Part shown: one piece after another, positions 37,511 to 50,276 of the stretch
Layout of the letters: each line of letters opens with the position of its first letter
How positions within the stretch are numbered: the stretch's first letter is position 1
Assembly (NCBI RefSeq): GCF_041146795.1
Contig: NC_135170.1
Location: forward strand, 28,879,533-28,943,532
From: Maylandia zebra
Lineage: Eukaryota; Chordata; Actinopteri; Cichliformes; Cichlidae
Reading direction: 5' to 3'
DNA: 64,000 nucleotides
Made by a program: the position numbers and the translations under genes
Notes under the pieces: generated by a model
Told to the model about the DNA's origin: nothing
Database searches by the model: none
What the model saw: the letters and a program-made list of their open reading frames with translations, nothing else

Positions 37511-38406
37511 TTTCCCACTTTATTGTTCGTGTGATGCTTAATCCTTTCTGACAAGATCATGTCTGCTGTATGTGGTTCTTACTGCTTTCTAACTGTGTCA
37601 AATCAAAAACAACTGAGCATAAATGAAAACATAATACAGGACCCAAAATCTAAAGTGAGACTGATAATGTGCAATGATTTCAGTGCAACATTTCTACAGA
37701 AAATCCACCTACTAGGACACCTATAGATTCCCCTGTTGTCACGTAGATCGTCAGAGAGAACAGAGACAAAACATATCAATGGCTCAAATGGATGAAAAAG
37801 TCTTTTCATTTGCAAAGAACTGGTTAACATTCCCTTCAGAGCTATAGAGCTCTGTGTGAGGTTAGTATGCATTTTCTTTCTTATTAAACCAAATAGATGA
37901 GCTGTGCAGTGCACAAGGTTTTGACTGAGAAATGATTCTGAAAAGCAAAGAAAATTAGAATATAACAATACGAAGACATACAAGAAAATCAGAAAACAAG
38001 TCTGTCATCCCCTAAATCCATCAGCAGCAGATATGAACTTTAAACATGGTGTATATGGTACATAAGTTGCAGTGCAATAAAGGGAGAAAAAAACCCAAAT
38101 GCATAAATAACATTTAACTAAATAAAACATAAAATAAAAAGGCCCGACTAAAAGAAGACAACAGATTAGAATCAAGGCTATTAAGGAATGAATAAATAAT
38201 TATGTTTGAATACATATTCCAGATACCAATTCTAGTGGGAAGTTTAAAACACAAGACACGATGACGAGTGACTAAGTAAATAGTATGTAGTAGTTATGTA
38301 GCTATGGTAACAAGTAGGTGGAAACTGCATCACACAAAAAAATATCACTATTCACCACCACACAAATTCAACAGATTAGAGGCATGAACAAAGGAAGAGG
38401 ATTTGT
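37511..38406 (-). other. atp6v0a1 3' UTR and poly(A) signal
   Basis: After the stop codon the - strand is non-coding. An AATAAA (37524-37519 on the - strand) is the best candidate signal, giving a UTR of about 0.9 kb. A chance 126-codon frame lies in the UTR (37983-37603) and is not considered a gene. Confidence 0.6.
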
Positions 38407-41400
38407 TCAGTCTTCAGCTCTGCCGTCCAGGATGCTTTCAAAGTTGAAAGGTAGGAACTTAAAGCCGTTGCCTGAGTAAAACTTGTTTTGGAACTCCACC
38501 CTACGATTAAAGAAATCAATAAAAATCAGTCTGAAAAAAAGACATATATACTTTCATACAATAACCTTGTCGTGCATACAGTGACGATAGTTGGCAGCTT
38601 GGTTAATGCTGAGCAGAGCAGTAGCGGCTGATGCCCCCTGCTCTTCATTCCACAGTCTGCACACACCTGCATAAGCTCATGTCTACATCCTGGGACAGAC
38701 ACCTAAGCCTCTTCCCTTCAGGAAAATGATCAGGGTCTATTTTTAAAAAAGGCCAATGCTAAGTGATGGCTGGATGACCTTTTAGCTGAGCTGCCATGGA
38801 TAGCATTCATTCCAAAGCCCGTCTGGTGTGGCAAGAAGAAATATGTAGTATTACATATTGCACATTGTGCGTATCAGTTTTGTCAGTTTGATGTTCAGTA
38901 ATTACATGGTTTCCAGATATCACTGGAAATAAAAATATTTTGATTGGGGGAGGGGTCGTTTAGTTTCCCTCGCTTAAAATGTAAACAGACTGTCCATGAA
39001 GACAATTTGTGAAAGCACGCTCAGCCAGCATTCCTGTGGAAAGGACAATTTCGTGAAGGCCGGCTGCAACACAGACGTGCTCTGTGAATGTGCCGGTGAA
39101 CTATAAAACCAGCGTGACATTCAGCAAAGCCAGACAAAGACATTTATGAGGAGGCAACAGAGGCTCATCGGTGCCGAGCCACAGACTGTTATGCATGCCA
39201 CACATAGAGCATAAATGAACAGCACCACATTGACAAGAGCAGACTTATTCCAGGACAGAGGCCAGGAGAGATGATTGGAAAACCAGTTTGTTAACTTGAG
39301 CACTTGGGATGGTCACTGAGACATTAATTGTAGCCTGCAGGTGGAGCTAGAGCTTTGCTTTTGTAGCAATGACAGTAATTTGCCTTAAGGAGTCCTATCC
39401 TTCAACACTAACAAGTTTTCACAAAGGTATTAGTGTATGTTTAATATCAAACCCAAGCAAATACATATACAAATCCTAAAAAACAACATTAAAACTAAAC
39501 TTACCAATGCAGTCGCAATGCGTGCAGAAACGCTGACAGCCCTTCCATAATGAGAAGAATAACAACTGTGAGAACAGCGAAGATGTAAAATACTATGGCC
39601 AGAAGGATGAAGCCTCCAAGGCTGCGAGAATAAAGGCCTATGCGCATCACCATGGACCACAGCACCTCTGACAGCTCTGTGAATAAGAAAGCACATACAC
39701 ACCAACTTTACTATTCTGATTCCTTTGAGAGTCAAAGCATTTAGGTGTTAATACAGTGAGCCATTTCTCTTACTAAATAACTGAATACTGCAGGTGAAGT
39801 GACTTACGTGCATGAGCCAGACTGAGGGCCCAAAGCCTCAGATAGGAAGCAGTGTTGGAGATACAACCCAGGCAATACTCTATGGTGTGAATGGCCTGAT
39901 GCACTGCTACATCCGCAAAGTTAAACTGTGGGTAAAAGTTAGTGGTTTCATTTACTCAGCATAAAAATAAAAAAAAAGTAGAAAACAACATCTCTACAAC
40001 AGGTCCTGAGGTCCACAGAGGAGAAGTCAGCTTTAATGTGTCACCAATGATTGAGGGAATTGACAGAAAAGCCATTTTTTGTTGTAGATCATCAACCCCG
40101 AAAATAAAAAGAGGTATCATCATCATAAGAACCTGTGAACCCAAAGAGTCAGCTGCCCTCCTGATGCCTCATGCACATCACCAAGACCATAGGGAAGCAC
40201 TGGCCTACTGGCACCCGCCACATGACGAATCCCTGCCCATTTTCAATAGAATACATTTAGAAGTCCCTGACCGGACCATACAATGACAAACATTCAGACG
40301 CAACTAGTAGCAGCAGGCAATGGTTGACAACAAAGCAGGGGCAGTAAAGGAAAGACTTTGAAGACATGTATATTAACATGAGGGGATAGGGTGCAGGTGG
40401 ATGTGCAGCATGAGCTCCTGTCCTACCTCTTCCTCCTCACAGGCCTTGAAAGCAGGTGACAAAAGGCAACGCTTGGTTATTGACATCACACACACGGACA
40501 GGCAAACGTCAATAAACAGGAAAGTAACAAGAGAAACCAGTTAATTATTTAAAAGGAGAATCGAGTGAAACCAACATTAGCGAATGAGCACACTGTGCTT
40601 TCAGATCATCTTAAAATAAAACGAGTAATCAGATTACATAAGTAAAATTATGAAGTCCAGGTAAAATAACTCACTACTCGCCATCTGTTCATGGTTGTGT
40701 TAAATCTGTGCAGGAATTACAAGAAAATGGATCCATAATGTCTGTATTCATTATTGATGTTGACAGTAAGGGTGGAAATGGAAAAACAAGGCATCAAGTT
40801 TCTGTCTCCAACTAAGGTTGAAAGACTAAATTATTCAAAGATGTGAAAAGATCCTTTAACTTGTGCTTCTCCCGAGTTACTCCAGCAAGCTGCTGTCCTG
40901 TTGTTACTTATGCTCTGTATGCAATTATTGTAATACAAAAAGACATTAACTTTTGATGTTTGACTTCAGTGTTATTGTGGGAACACATCTTTTACCTCAG
41001 GTTCATCCTCAGATTGCTGTGCGAGCTGGTCATGCTGGATGATTTCAGCCTCATCCTCAGTGGGCCCATTGCCCACCCTGATTCCTCCAAAGTTCTGTGT
41101 ACCCTGTAACACAGTGAAACGTAATGAGGTAATCTATTTAAATCTATTATAAAAGTATATTGAGTGACTGTGAGCGCGGACTGTTTTATCTTACCAGATG
41201 CTTCCGCCACAAATACTGTCTTCGCATAACCAGAGTTTTTACTATTAACATACAGGGGACACATGCCAAGGCAATTACCACCAAAAGGGATTGTATGGCC
41301 ATCTACAAAAAAAAGGTGGAAAGTAAGTACAAGAGAAAAAAAAATAAGGACAGTTAGATGGATCTCTTCATTCATGACAAAAAGAAAGTTGCAAGTATGC

Positions 41401-42648
41401 TGATCTCACCTGTCCTCTGTAGAATAGTTTATTATTGGGGTCATTGTAATTGAACAGGAACATGTTAATAAAGGCAATAAGGAGACTGGGAGCATCCCTG
41501 GAATTGTGTGCACCATAGGAGACCCACTTATAAAAGATCAGAATGACTAGGTAGCCAAACAGGCTGGCCATGAAGATAATCTCTGGAATGAAACCCAAGT
41601 AAATATTCAGGGGCTTGTTGAAATACCTGAGGAAAACCACAAAAAGAATATTAGAAGTCCACAAATTCAAAAAGAAAAACATAAGAATCAATGCATAATT
41701 ATACATAGGTATGGAAATCTCACAGGTGGTTGAAGAGACTTAGCGTGACTCCAAACAGCATGTGAATTACCCCCAGGATAACAGACATCTTCATCTTGAA
41801 GGAGTTGAGGAATGACAGCTTGTTGACAGAAATGCTCCATATCTGAGACATAATGCAATTACGAATTATAAACTATGCGAGTATTCAGGTTAGTTTATGT
41901 CTGCCAATGACTGCTGACTTTTGTGGATTTTTTTTGTAACTGACAGACAAAATAGCTGACATAGATGTATAAATATGGAGCTCCAAAAGATTAAAAACAA
42001 AATGATTTACTGGATCAATGCCAATGGGGTACGGCCCATTGAAGACTCCATCAACTGCTGGGTCCAACTGCAAAACTGTACTGCTATTAAGTGTACCATC
42101 CCTGAACAGAATGAGGACAGAGATCAGATTTTTGAGCTTACATACTGAACAAAAAAAGAAGTCCCTGTGTTAAAGCTCTTGTCAATTATTACCAGTGACA
42201 CTTACGTCCAGTTGCCTCCAGCTCTGGAATTGAACATTGGTCTGACACTCCATCCAGACCCAAACACATTTAGGGACTTTGAGAAGCAGTCATTGTAAAT
42301 AATGCCAGTGTACATTGAGAAGACTCCCATCAGCAGAATTATGTAGCGCCCCCCAAACATCATGTTGAATATCTGTCACAAAAAGATATTGAACTTTCAT
42401 AAGGAAACTGTGAAAATAAAATGCACGATGTCCTGTGGAATCGGTGCTTGTGTGTCATCGACAAGGGATGGTTTAGGACTAATGAGATGGTAATGATGGG
42501 ATCCATACCTCATTATCATTCTTCTGTGCCATCAGTCTGCTTTCTCTTAACACAAGGTATAGAGCAGCACAGGTCATGAGTGTCCCATGGCCCAGATCAC
42601 CAAACATAACCGCAAATAGGAAGGGGAACGTAATGATGGTGTATGGTG
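38407..42648 (-). CDS. atp6v0a1: atp6v0a1 exons 11-21: proton-channel membrane domain
   Basis: Exons in coding order: 42648-42509, 42372-42206, 42101-42011, 41842-41724, 41626-41410, 41302-41195, 41103-40996, 40444-40427 (microexon), 39925-39808, 39676-39505 and 38500-38407. They encode the eight-helix membrane domain, beginning with [19 protein letters not shown]. The two arginines essential for proton transfer in the family are present: Arg744 in [14 protein letters not shown] and Arg808 in HALRLHWVEF (numbers with the microexon; subtract 6 without). The lumenal loop has N-glycosylation sequons at Asn492 (NWT) and Asn499 (NSS), like the glycosylated loop of mammalian a1. The C-terminus is short and acidic, ending GRAED. 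Confidence 0.96.
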
Positions 42649-45600
42649 CTGGAGACAAGGAGGCAGGCATCATACAAGGGTGGAGGGTGGTGTAGTATGT
42701 CAATAAAGAAAGAAATAAATGAATGAAACATGCACAATGTTCCAACATGGTGATAATGGTTGATGAGGGAGCTGAAGTAAAAGCCTTTTAATTGTCTGTA
42801 ACTCAATACTTAAGGCAGCTGAGTAAACAGATTATAGAAACCTACTGCCACATTATACAAAAAGGTCCACACAAACCAGCTGGGCATTAACACACAGAAT
42901 TCATAGTTTGCTTACCTGGGTTAATCTCACGGTAGCTGCCAATTCCATAAGCGTCCACAATGTTTTGGAAGCCTGAGGTGAACTTGTTTGTCTTGTTGTA
43001 GGTTGGAGGGGTCTGTTTGGTCTGCATTCTATTGAGGATTGAAGGCACAGTAGAGCCGCTCTTCTCCTAAAACCAAAAAAAAAAATAAAAAAAAATATGA
43101 ATGTCATGCAACAAAAGTCCTAACTTTAGATCATCAAGCCTGGAACAATGCAAAACTAGCTATTCCAAGAATCGGATCATGTGCTGAGAGCCATAACGAG
43201 TTCTTGTTATTGTTACACCACATGTAGAACTAGACAATATAGCAAAAAGGACTCAACCATAAAACAAACAAAAAAAACCCCAAAACATTTAGTAGAAACT
43301 GATTTTTTTCAAACATGAAATCATCTTCCTTGTAAAAACCTGACTGGCTAGTTTACACCAAATATAAACTGCTCCTCTGTTACTCACCGTCCCCCTACGC
43401 AGGGCAAACTGAATGGAGTCCAGGTCTGAGATGGGACACCACACCTCAGCAATCAGACACTTCTGAGTGACATCGATGTTGCACAGGTTGAGGGTGTGGT
43501 AGATGGCCTTCATCTTCCTCACCTTGATAAACCAAACTCTTATTGTCTTGGCTGCAGCCTGCAGGACCCTCTGCCTGTGGTCCTCAGTCTGGTTAAGCAC
43601 CTTTAATGACAAACAAGAGCAGTGATGGCCACAGTAGCAATACATTTTTTTTGACATGATCAGTGAGATCATGAAGAATTCTTTTGGCCACATAAATAAA
43701 TAAATCTATGAATGCCAATGAGACTCTCTAAAAACAAGTCACACAGAAAGCCAACAGCCATTCCTGCCATCATGTTTCAGCAGAAACTGCATCAGTGTAA
43801 TGGTGGTGCCTTTCTCCAAATCAGACCCATTATTAAAACTTCTGAATATAATTGTTAGAAACTGTCATGTTCTTCACTGACATTTACCATTCATAAAAAT
43901 ACAATAACAGGTGTGTGAAATATAATACCTTGCAACTAGACAGTGTAAATGTGCGTATGGTTTTGTACAGTAAAGGTTACACACATCTCTGCACCTCAAT
44001 ACACATTTATTTTCATTTAGTTTCAAGTTCGAATGCAATCATTTTACTAAAACCAAGGACACGGTTAATGAAACTACTGATTCATTTTAATAATTTTTTT
44101 CAAGTTTCTATATCTATCACAATATTACTATAATTTTTTTTGATGACCTTGAAGGTAAAAATCTAACATTAGGGCTGTGTAATATTAAACAGAATCGAAA
44201 GAAAACAAAAATAGTAGAAATGAATCAGACGTTCCTTTTACTGGCATAAATGGTGAGCAAAAAAGGTCATGCTAAAGAGCAACAGGGTGTCTAATCCATT
44301 AAGGGATTCCCATAAGGGAGACAGAATATTCACAGGTATGTTGCTCTATGACTGAGATTAAAAGCCCAGCCCATGACTAGCAAAGAGAAGGCTCATATCT
44401 ATCTCTGTTGTCTCCCACACCCAAATTCTTGCCTGCTATTGAGACAACACTGACATGCCGTTCTGTTACGTGGATCTCATGCCCAAGTAGCAACAAGCAT
44501 AATCCACAAACACAGAGATTCACATTCCCCCAGCATGCAGAGGAGCAAAGAAGTATCCATTGATTTGTCATGCACAGGGCATGTTGAGTATCAAGCAACT
44601 GTCTTGTGCAAGTTTTTTTTTTTTTTTTTAACTTCCTGTGGTTTAAACTGTCATTGTTTCATCAATATCCAAGTACATGACACTTGAACTGTGCTGACAC
44701 ATCAGGTTGACAGAGTGAAGTAGCATGTGGGACCTCAGTGATACCCGAGTCTGTGTAACATGATGTAAAATCCCCATAGCACTGCATGTACAGTGGGTAA
44801 AATAAGTATTAAAAATAAACATAAAATAGTGTAATAATTAAAAAAATAACACAGGGAAAAATAAAAGTATTGAACATGCTTGAACTGAGATTTGTTGAAT
44901 ATTTCATATCGAGAAACTGGTCACATGAATTGCTCAGGTAGGATTTTATCAAAAAAGTCTCTGTACATTTTCCCATTAATCCTTCCTTTAATAATATAAA
45001 TTTCGCTGTTAGTATGGTGTTTTTGGGATGGTAAGCGGTGCCTTTTGACCTCCAAACATGGTGTGTATTATGGCATCCAAAGAGTTCAGCTTTGGTCTCA
45101 TCTGGCCAGACTGCATTCTGTCAGTATTTCACAGGCTTATTTTCTTTAGCAATGTAGTCTTCTGTGGTGAGCATGCATACAGGCCACGATAGTCAAGTGC
45201 ATTATTTATCGTTTTCTTTGAAACAATTGTACCTGCTGATTCCAGGTCTTTGTATAGCTCTCCACAAGTGGTCCTTGGCTCTTGGACAACTCTTCTAATT
45301 ATGCTTTTTACTTTATGGCCCCAACAGTGCTCACTGCAACCTTCACTAGTTTAGAAATTCTTCTGTAATCAATGGCGTCAGTATGTTTTGCAACAATAAG
45401 GCTGCAAAGGTTTTGAGAGAGCTCACTGGATTTACCCATCATGACATGTTGGCATCTTGGTAATGAGACAACGTCTTTTAGGTCATCAGCTGGGATTGAA
45501 CTAGCTAACATTAATTTGAACTAAGTGGCAGGATTGTTTTCCAACTCTAAGATAAGTTTCCATGCTTTTTTTTTTTTTTATACCTTTCTTCCTTCATGTA

Positions 45601-48600
45601 CTCAAAACCTTTTCTACTGTTTCATTTCTCATTATTACACTTTATGGACATCTATGGTTTCATTTCTTTTTATGTATAAAATGGATAGGTTGTTACTGAC
45701 ATCTGGTGAGAATTTCATGTCAATAACCCCTTTAGATATACATTTACTTAGAAAATGAAAACTGATTTGTGTTCAACACTTCTTTTACCTGCTGTAACAT
45801 TACATGGTCAAAAACCAAGAGGAGTGTCATGTGCAAAGCAAAAGGAAGGAGGGATTCCCTTGAGCCACTTTGGGAGTAGACAACTGCTATGAGGAGTTAG
45901 GAAACACACTGCACTACTCGCACAAGAAAAACAAAAACGTGGTTTCCTGTTAAAGGACATGTCTCTGCACAGAAAATAACTCACATCCTCATGAGCAAGA
46001 GGAGGAAATGTGGTAACGTCTTCATGACAAAGAAAAAATGTCTTGCTGACAGAGCAAAAATGAGAAAAAAAAAAAAAAAAAAAAAAAAAAAGAAACAACC
46101 AAATGAAGCTTGCTTTTCAGTGTTAGTAAGACAGTTCTGAGTATGTGTATTTACCATTTGCAGGTCATCAATGCGAGCATTCACCCCAGCAAGCATCTCT
46201 TTCCTCTCCTGTGAGGTTTCTGGACATGGGTACAGTGTCGCTCTGAATCTAGAAACACATTAATAAGTAAGCAAAAAAAAAAAATCTATTGGTCAACGAC
46301 ACTTCATTAACAGTAGAAATGCAAATTCACCTACCCCTCACAGATTTTCTTCACTCGATTCTTCAGCTGGTCTCCTTGGAAAAATATGATGAAGACAGAT
46401 TTGTGGACTTGATCACCCTGTGGAAACATCACCAAGTTAAGTTAGAAAACACAAACATCTCAACTACTTTCACAATTGTTTCATTTGTGAGCAGCACTTA
46501 CCGTAGTTGGGTCTTCCAAAGGATCTTCAATATCTGCCTGTCTCAGGAACACATTACCTCTGCAAACTCTCCATAGCATCCTCTCAAAGTTGGGAATCCG
46601 CTCCCTGCCAATGACTCCAGCAACAAATCTATAGAATATGTTAGAAAGATAAATAAAGGAATATAAACACCCTCTGATTAACTTCAAAGACAAGAAAGCT
46701 AAAACAATCACTTTTGGGTGTGGACTGAAGGAATTCTGAACTGCAGATAGATTTTGCATGGATTTCTGCTTTAGGTGACCTTGGATGCCTGACTAAGAGG
46801 GGCAATCAGAGCTCATCTGTGGGAGGTATTTAAATTGTGCAGTACTTCAAAACAGACTCACCCTAGCCTGAGAGGAGCCACTCTAACGGGCTCATTTGGG
46901 TCCAGGAGAATGGATGACTCTTCAAGTAAACTGGGATCCTCCATCTACAGGACAGACAACAAATCATTAGTAACAATAGCAACATAATCATTTCTCTACA
47001 GTGTACACACACACACAGACACACGAAAACTGCCATGAAATGTCTCAAACTGCTTTTATTTACAGCAACGTTGACATTCAGATGGGAGCTTAATAAAAAA
47101 AAAAAAAAAGTTTCTCACTCCAGTTAATGGCTGAACATCTTTTTATCTGGCTTAATGATTCACCTTCATCAAACCTCATAATAACTTGTAAAAGATGACC
47201 TAACGTGGTAAGTCAACAGCCAGGTTTGCTTTCAAAGGCAGTGAAGTGAAATAGGTGCTGGCCAAAGGTGAAAAAGCAAGGATTAAGTCTGGCAAATGAA
47301 CAAAGTGCCTGGAATGAAATCAGTGTCAAGTACTAAACAGCAGGGCGTTTAATGTACAGGAACTACTGTGAATAACCTGTGTAAATGGGTCAGCATGTGA
47401 ACAGCCATAAAAAGACATGAGTGCAAACACTGCTTTACCAAAGCGTCAATAACAGCAATAAGTGCTTCCGTCTGTATGAAACAAAGACCATACCAGGCAG
47501 CCTATCAGCAGACTGTAAGCCATCAATGACTTCCCAATTGCCACAATAAATACATTTCTAAAAGTTAAGTATTGTTTTCACTATAGCCTGTTCTTGGATA
47601 CAAAACAAAAGCCATTTAACAATTTGCTTCTTCCGATGTTACTAGTTAAATATTTGCTTCTTTTTGATTTACAGTTGGAGATTGTAAATGTAAAAGTCAC
47701 AATTCCCTTTCTGGCTATGGCAGTGTTATACCGACAGGCTGGAGTGCTGCTGTTTTATAGGCCTGTGTGCAGTTAAGCTGACCTCATCAAAAAATTGTTG
47801 TGTGCGACGCAGAATGTGCTTGAGCTCGGTCAGTTCCAGGAAGTTCTTCTTTAGCGCTTCTTGGTTGGTGTTTATTTCCTTCAGTTCATTCTCCAGTTTC
47901 TCAAATGTGGCCTATGGAGAAACAATGAGAGGGATTATGAGCTGACTGAAGTAGCAGATGACAGCACTTACACTTATCTTTAAGAAACAAAAATCACCTC
48001 CAAGTCAATCATGTCCCTTGGAAAAGGAACTTCTGGGTTCTCTCCTGTATCGAGTATTGGGATGTTAGCCTTCTTAATTTCTTTTTCCACAAACCCTATG
48101 AGAGAAATGTAAAAGAAGGTTTTCAGAAGGTGTTTAAAAAAAGGCATACAAGTGAATGGTAAAGCTTGGATAATGAACTACCATCTTCATATAACTGTAT
48201 TTTAATACTTTAAGGGGTGGAAACTTAACTAATGCAGTTTGGTATAGAAAAATGAACATTTAAGAGCGCTCACTGAGTTTACGATCCATCTCCTCACATC
48301 GTCGTACTTCATTGACAAACTTTCTCTGGAACACATTCACATCAGGATTCAGCTGCAAAGGAAAAACACACAAGGTTCAACGAATATAAACAATTCAATT
48401 AAAAGAATATAACCAATAGCTGCCATAATGCAGGTTTTTGTAAACACTATTTAGACTTAATATATTCTGTTAAGTCTAAACTCTGTAATGGGTATAGTTT
48501 CTTAAACTAATGGAAACAATTTGATGATACAAGACATGCTGATGCACAGAGCTTCTGTGTTACTGTCCATCTTATGCTCAAGAACAAAGCTTCCCTCAGG

Positions 48601-48925
48601 ACTTGTCAGGAATGGCTTTTCTCATGCACGTATGAGGGTCAGCTGTGAGCACATGATGCAGAAGGCATCCACTCTCTCAATAGTGCCACTAATGATGTTG
48701 TTTACGTCACCACATGCATGACGGTAATAATTAATGCGACTTTCAGATAGTAGAAGATAATAAAAAGTAATGCTTTAGAAGTTTGATTAAAAAAAAAAAC
48801 AGACTTACGTCACGAAACTGGACCATCCCAATCTCTCCCAGTTCACTGACACAACAGTAGGCAGCTTCCGACTGGAGGAAGAGCTGAGCCAGCGTCATCT
48901 CTTCACTTCTGAAGAGCTCTCCCAT
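38407..48925 (-). CDS. atp6v0a1: V-type H+-ATPase V0 subunit a1, whole gene
   Basis: Twenty-one coding exons splice with GT-AG borders to 2526 nt, encoding 841 residues plus stop (835 without the 18-nt microexon); mammalian a1 is about 830-840. The product is the largest membrane subunit of the vacuolar proton pump. Its cytosolic half links V1 to V0, and its membrane half provides the two proton half-channels beside the c-ring. The a1 isoform is recognised by the start [20 protein letters not shown] and near-continuous identity to mammalian a1. It is known for synaptic vesicle and lysosome acidification. The gene converges with the kinase gene and diverges from cavin1. Teleosts may hold two copies (a1a/a1b); which this is cannot be told here. 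Exons are itemised in the two entries below. Confidence 0.97.
40427..40444 (-). CDS. atp6v0a1: 18-nt candidate microexon of atp6v0a1
   Basis: On the - strand a pyrimidine-rich tract and TTTCAAG acceptor precede GCC TGT GAG GAG GAA GAG, followed directly by the donor GTAGGAC. It encodes ACEEEE in phase 0, so inclusion or skipping keeps the frame. It extends an acidic cytosolic loop (SEDEPE) just before the helix beginning [10 protein letters not shown]. Vertebrate a1 is known to have splice variants. That this exon is alternative or neural is inference. Confidence 0.75.
42916..48925 (-). CDS. atp6v0a1: atp6v0a1 exons 1-10: cytosolic N-terminal domain
   Basis: Exons in coding order: 48925-48809, 48352-48274, 48095-47998, 47911-47783, 46944-46862, 46628-46502, 46417-46335, 46248-46155, 43600-43388 and 43066-42916. 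They encode about residues 1-391, the hairpin-like stator-binding domain with two long helical arms and globular ends. Recognisable blocks are [20 protein letters not shown], the arm sequence [35 protein letters not shown] and [20 protein letters not shown]. Residue 34 is Met where mammalian a1 has Lys (GELGKVQF). The short mammalian optional segment AELHHQQ after FFDE was not found in the intron between exons 4 and 5, so this copy joins FFDE directly to MEDPSLLEE. Confidence 0.95.
43601..46154 (-). other. atp6v0a1 intron 8
   Basis: The largest intron of the coding region after the first (donor GTAAAT at 46154, acceptor ending AAAG at 43601). It hosts a Tc1-like relic at 44791-45794 and an A-run of about 30 bases near 46066-46091. 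Otherwise nothing was recognised. Confidence 0.85.
44791..45794 (-). mobile_element. decayed Tc1-like transposon inside atp6v0a1
   Basis: About 1,004 bp bounded by TA on both sides (44789-44790 and 45795-45796), the Tc1/mariner target duplication. Terminal repeats CAGTGGGTAAAATAAGT and, inverted, ACTTCTTTTACCTGCTG agree at 14 of 17 positions. On the - strand 45511-45308 keeps the start of a transposase: [20 protein letters not shown], then a helix-turn-helix piece [19 protein letters not shown]. Most of the catalytic part is deleted or scrambled. The transposase sense is the same as the host gene. Confidence 0.85.
46945..47782 (-). other. atp6v0a1 intron 4
   Basis: Donor GTCAGC at 47782, acceptor CTGTAG ending at 46945. 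It contains a short CA repeat near 47007-47023. In mammals an optional short exon lies at this place; I could not find its equivalent. Confidence 0.8.
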
Positions 48926-50040
48926 GTTGCTTCAAGATGTGAGCACTCAGCACCCGTGAATCCACAAATCACCTCAACAAATATAAAAGATTAGAGAACG
49001 CTAAAGCAAAAAAAAAAAAAAAAAAATGTAGTGGACCTTAACAGTTCTACATTCTGCACTTTTCTCTGTCACTAATGAGGAAGCCTTTAACAGTGAGGTG
49101 TTAGTTTAACACCAGTGTACCAAGTTTTTTTTTTTTTTTTTTTTAAGAAAGAAGAAATAAAAAAGCCAGGCCTCATGCTGATCTCATGATCAGTGCAAGA
49201 ATGCACTTATGGTCAAAGAGTTTGATCTGGGCTACTGCAACACAATAAGAGGACCTCATTTCTGCTGTAAATATAAAACACAGGTTAAGAGCCAAGGCCA
49301 TGAGAAAGCACCTCTTAAAGAGCGTTTAGCTAAAACTAAAAGGTATAGATTTTATGCTTTGCAGCTAAGCAGTATAATAACCCCCTGCTGTAAAAAACTA
49401 CCACACAAGGCTTATGTTTGGATTAAAGGGGAGCATGTGACCTGTAGCTGTAGTAAGCTTCACCGACTACAAGACCTCCATCACCACTGAGTGTACATGT
49501 AACTAAAGCAGGTTTGGAAGCATAAGCAACTACACCTTTTAAACGCCTTGCATTTAGCTCAATAATTAACAGCAGAAGCGCTCAAACACGTCAGACAGGT
49601 GGTACAATCACCTGACTACAGAGGCTTCACCCATTACAGCCAAACAAGTCAGAAAGCCTACAAGTAGCTGCTTAGAATAAACAAAACCTTTGTCATTTTT
49701 ACAAGGTATTGATCCAGCAACACTACCATAACAGAAGAGCCAATTAGCGATGGTGGAGCAATGCAAACACGAGCTGACAGCAGTGCTTAGAGTAGCCAGC
49801 GTTACTGGTTAGAGGCGAACTTTAACATTAGTGCAACGACATGCTATTTTACTATTATCTACTGAAATCGGGCTGTCTTAACTTGGATAACAATTAGCCG
49901 AATGAGCAGCCGAGCTAACGCTAATTTGGCACACCTGTTGTTCAGCAATTAGCTTCACTTACTTAGCCCACAAATTAATACATTAGTGTTAGCGTAATAT
50001 TAACAAAATTGCTTATAACCTTACAAATAGTTGTCCTTAC
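48926..50040 (-). other. atp6v0a1 5' UTR remainder and first intron
   Basis: Bases 48972-48926 are probably the 5' UTR part of the first coding exon, after a TTTGTTGAG acceptor. Above this lies a non-coding intron of about 1.07 kb up to the donor GTAAGG at 50040. It holds homopolymer runs near 49010 and 49124-49144 and no gene. Confidence 0.6.
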
Positions 50041-50165
50041 TGTTTACGTGGAGATCGTCTCTTCCTTTTTATCTTACAGTTGCCTCTTTGCTGTTTGTTG
50101 TGGACTGCTCGGCCGTTTGACAGGGTTACTCCTCGACTTTCGAAGCGGAAGTGTCCCGGAAACCT
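50041..50165 (-). other. probable non-coding exon 1 of atp6v0a1
   Basis: On the - strand a purine-rich stretch ends in CACGTAAACA followed by the donor GTAAGG. It lies in the most GC- and CpG-rich part of the spacer. The upper boundary (transcription start) is approximate. Confidence 0.5.
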
Positions 50166-50276
50166 ATGACGATCGACGACGCCGACGAACCATAACCACG
50201 TGATCACTATACAAACACCAGGACTTCGTTCTAAAATCTTTTTGAAACTTTTATTTTGAATGCCCTCGCCGGAAGT
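50145..50276 (-). promoter_or_regulatory. atp6v0a1 promoter with E-box/CLEAR-like and ETS sites
   Basis: CACGTG lies at 50197-50202. Read on the gene strand it is GATCACGTGGT, containing TCACGTGG, a near match to the CLEAR element GTCACGTGAC bound by TFEB/MiT factors. V-ATPase subunit genes are established CLEAR targets. ETS-like GCGGAAGT (50145-50152) and GCCGGAAGT (50268-50276) flank it on the + strand. There is no TATA box, as is usual for housekeeping genes. Function is inferred from position and motif only. Confidence 0.55.

Noticed and set aside
37603..37983. 126-codon - strand ORF
   Set aside because: It lies in the inferred 3' UTR of atp6v0a1, and its hydrophobic sequence has no recognisable pattern.
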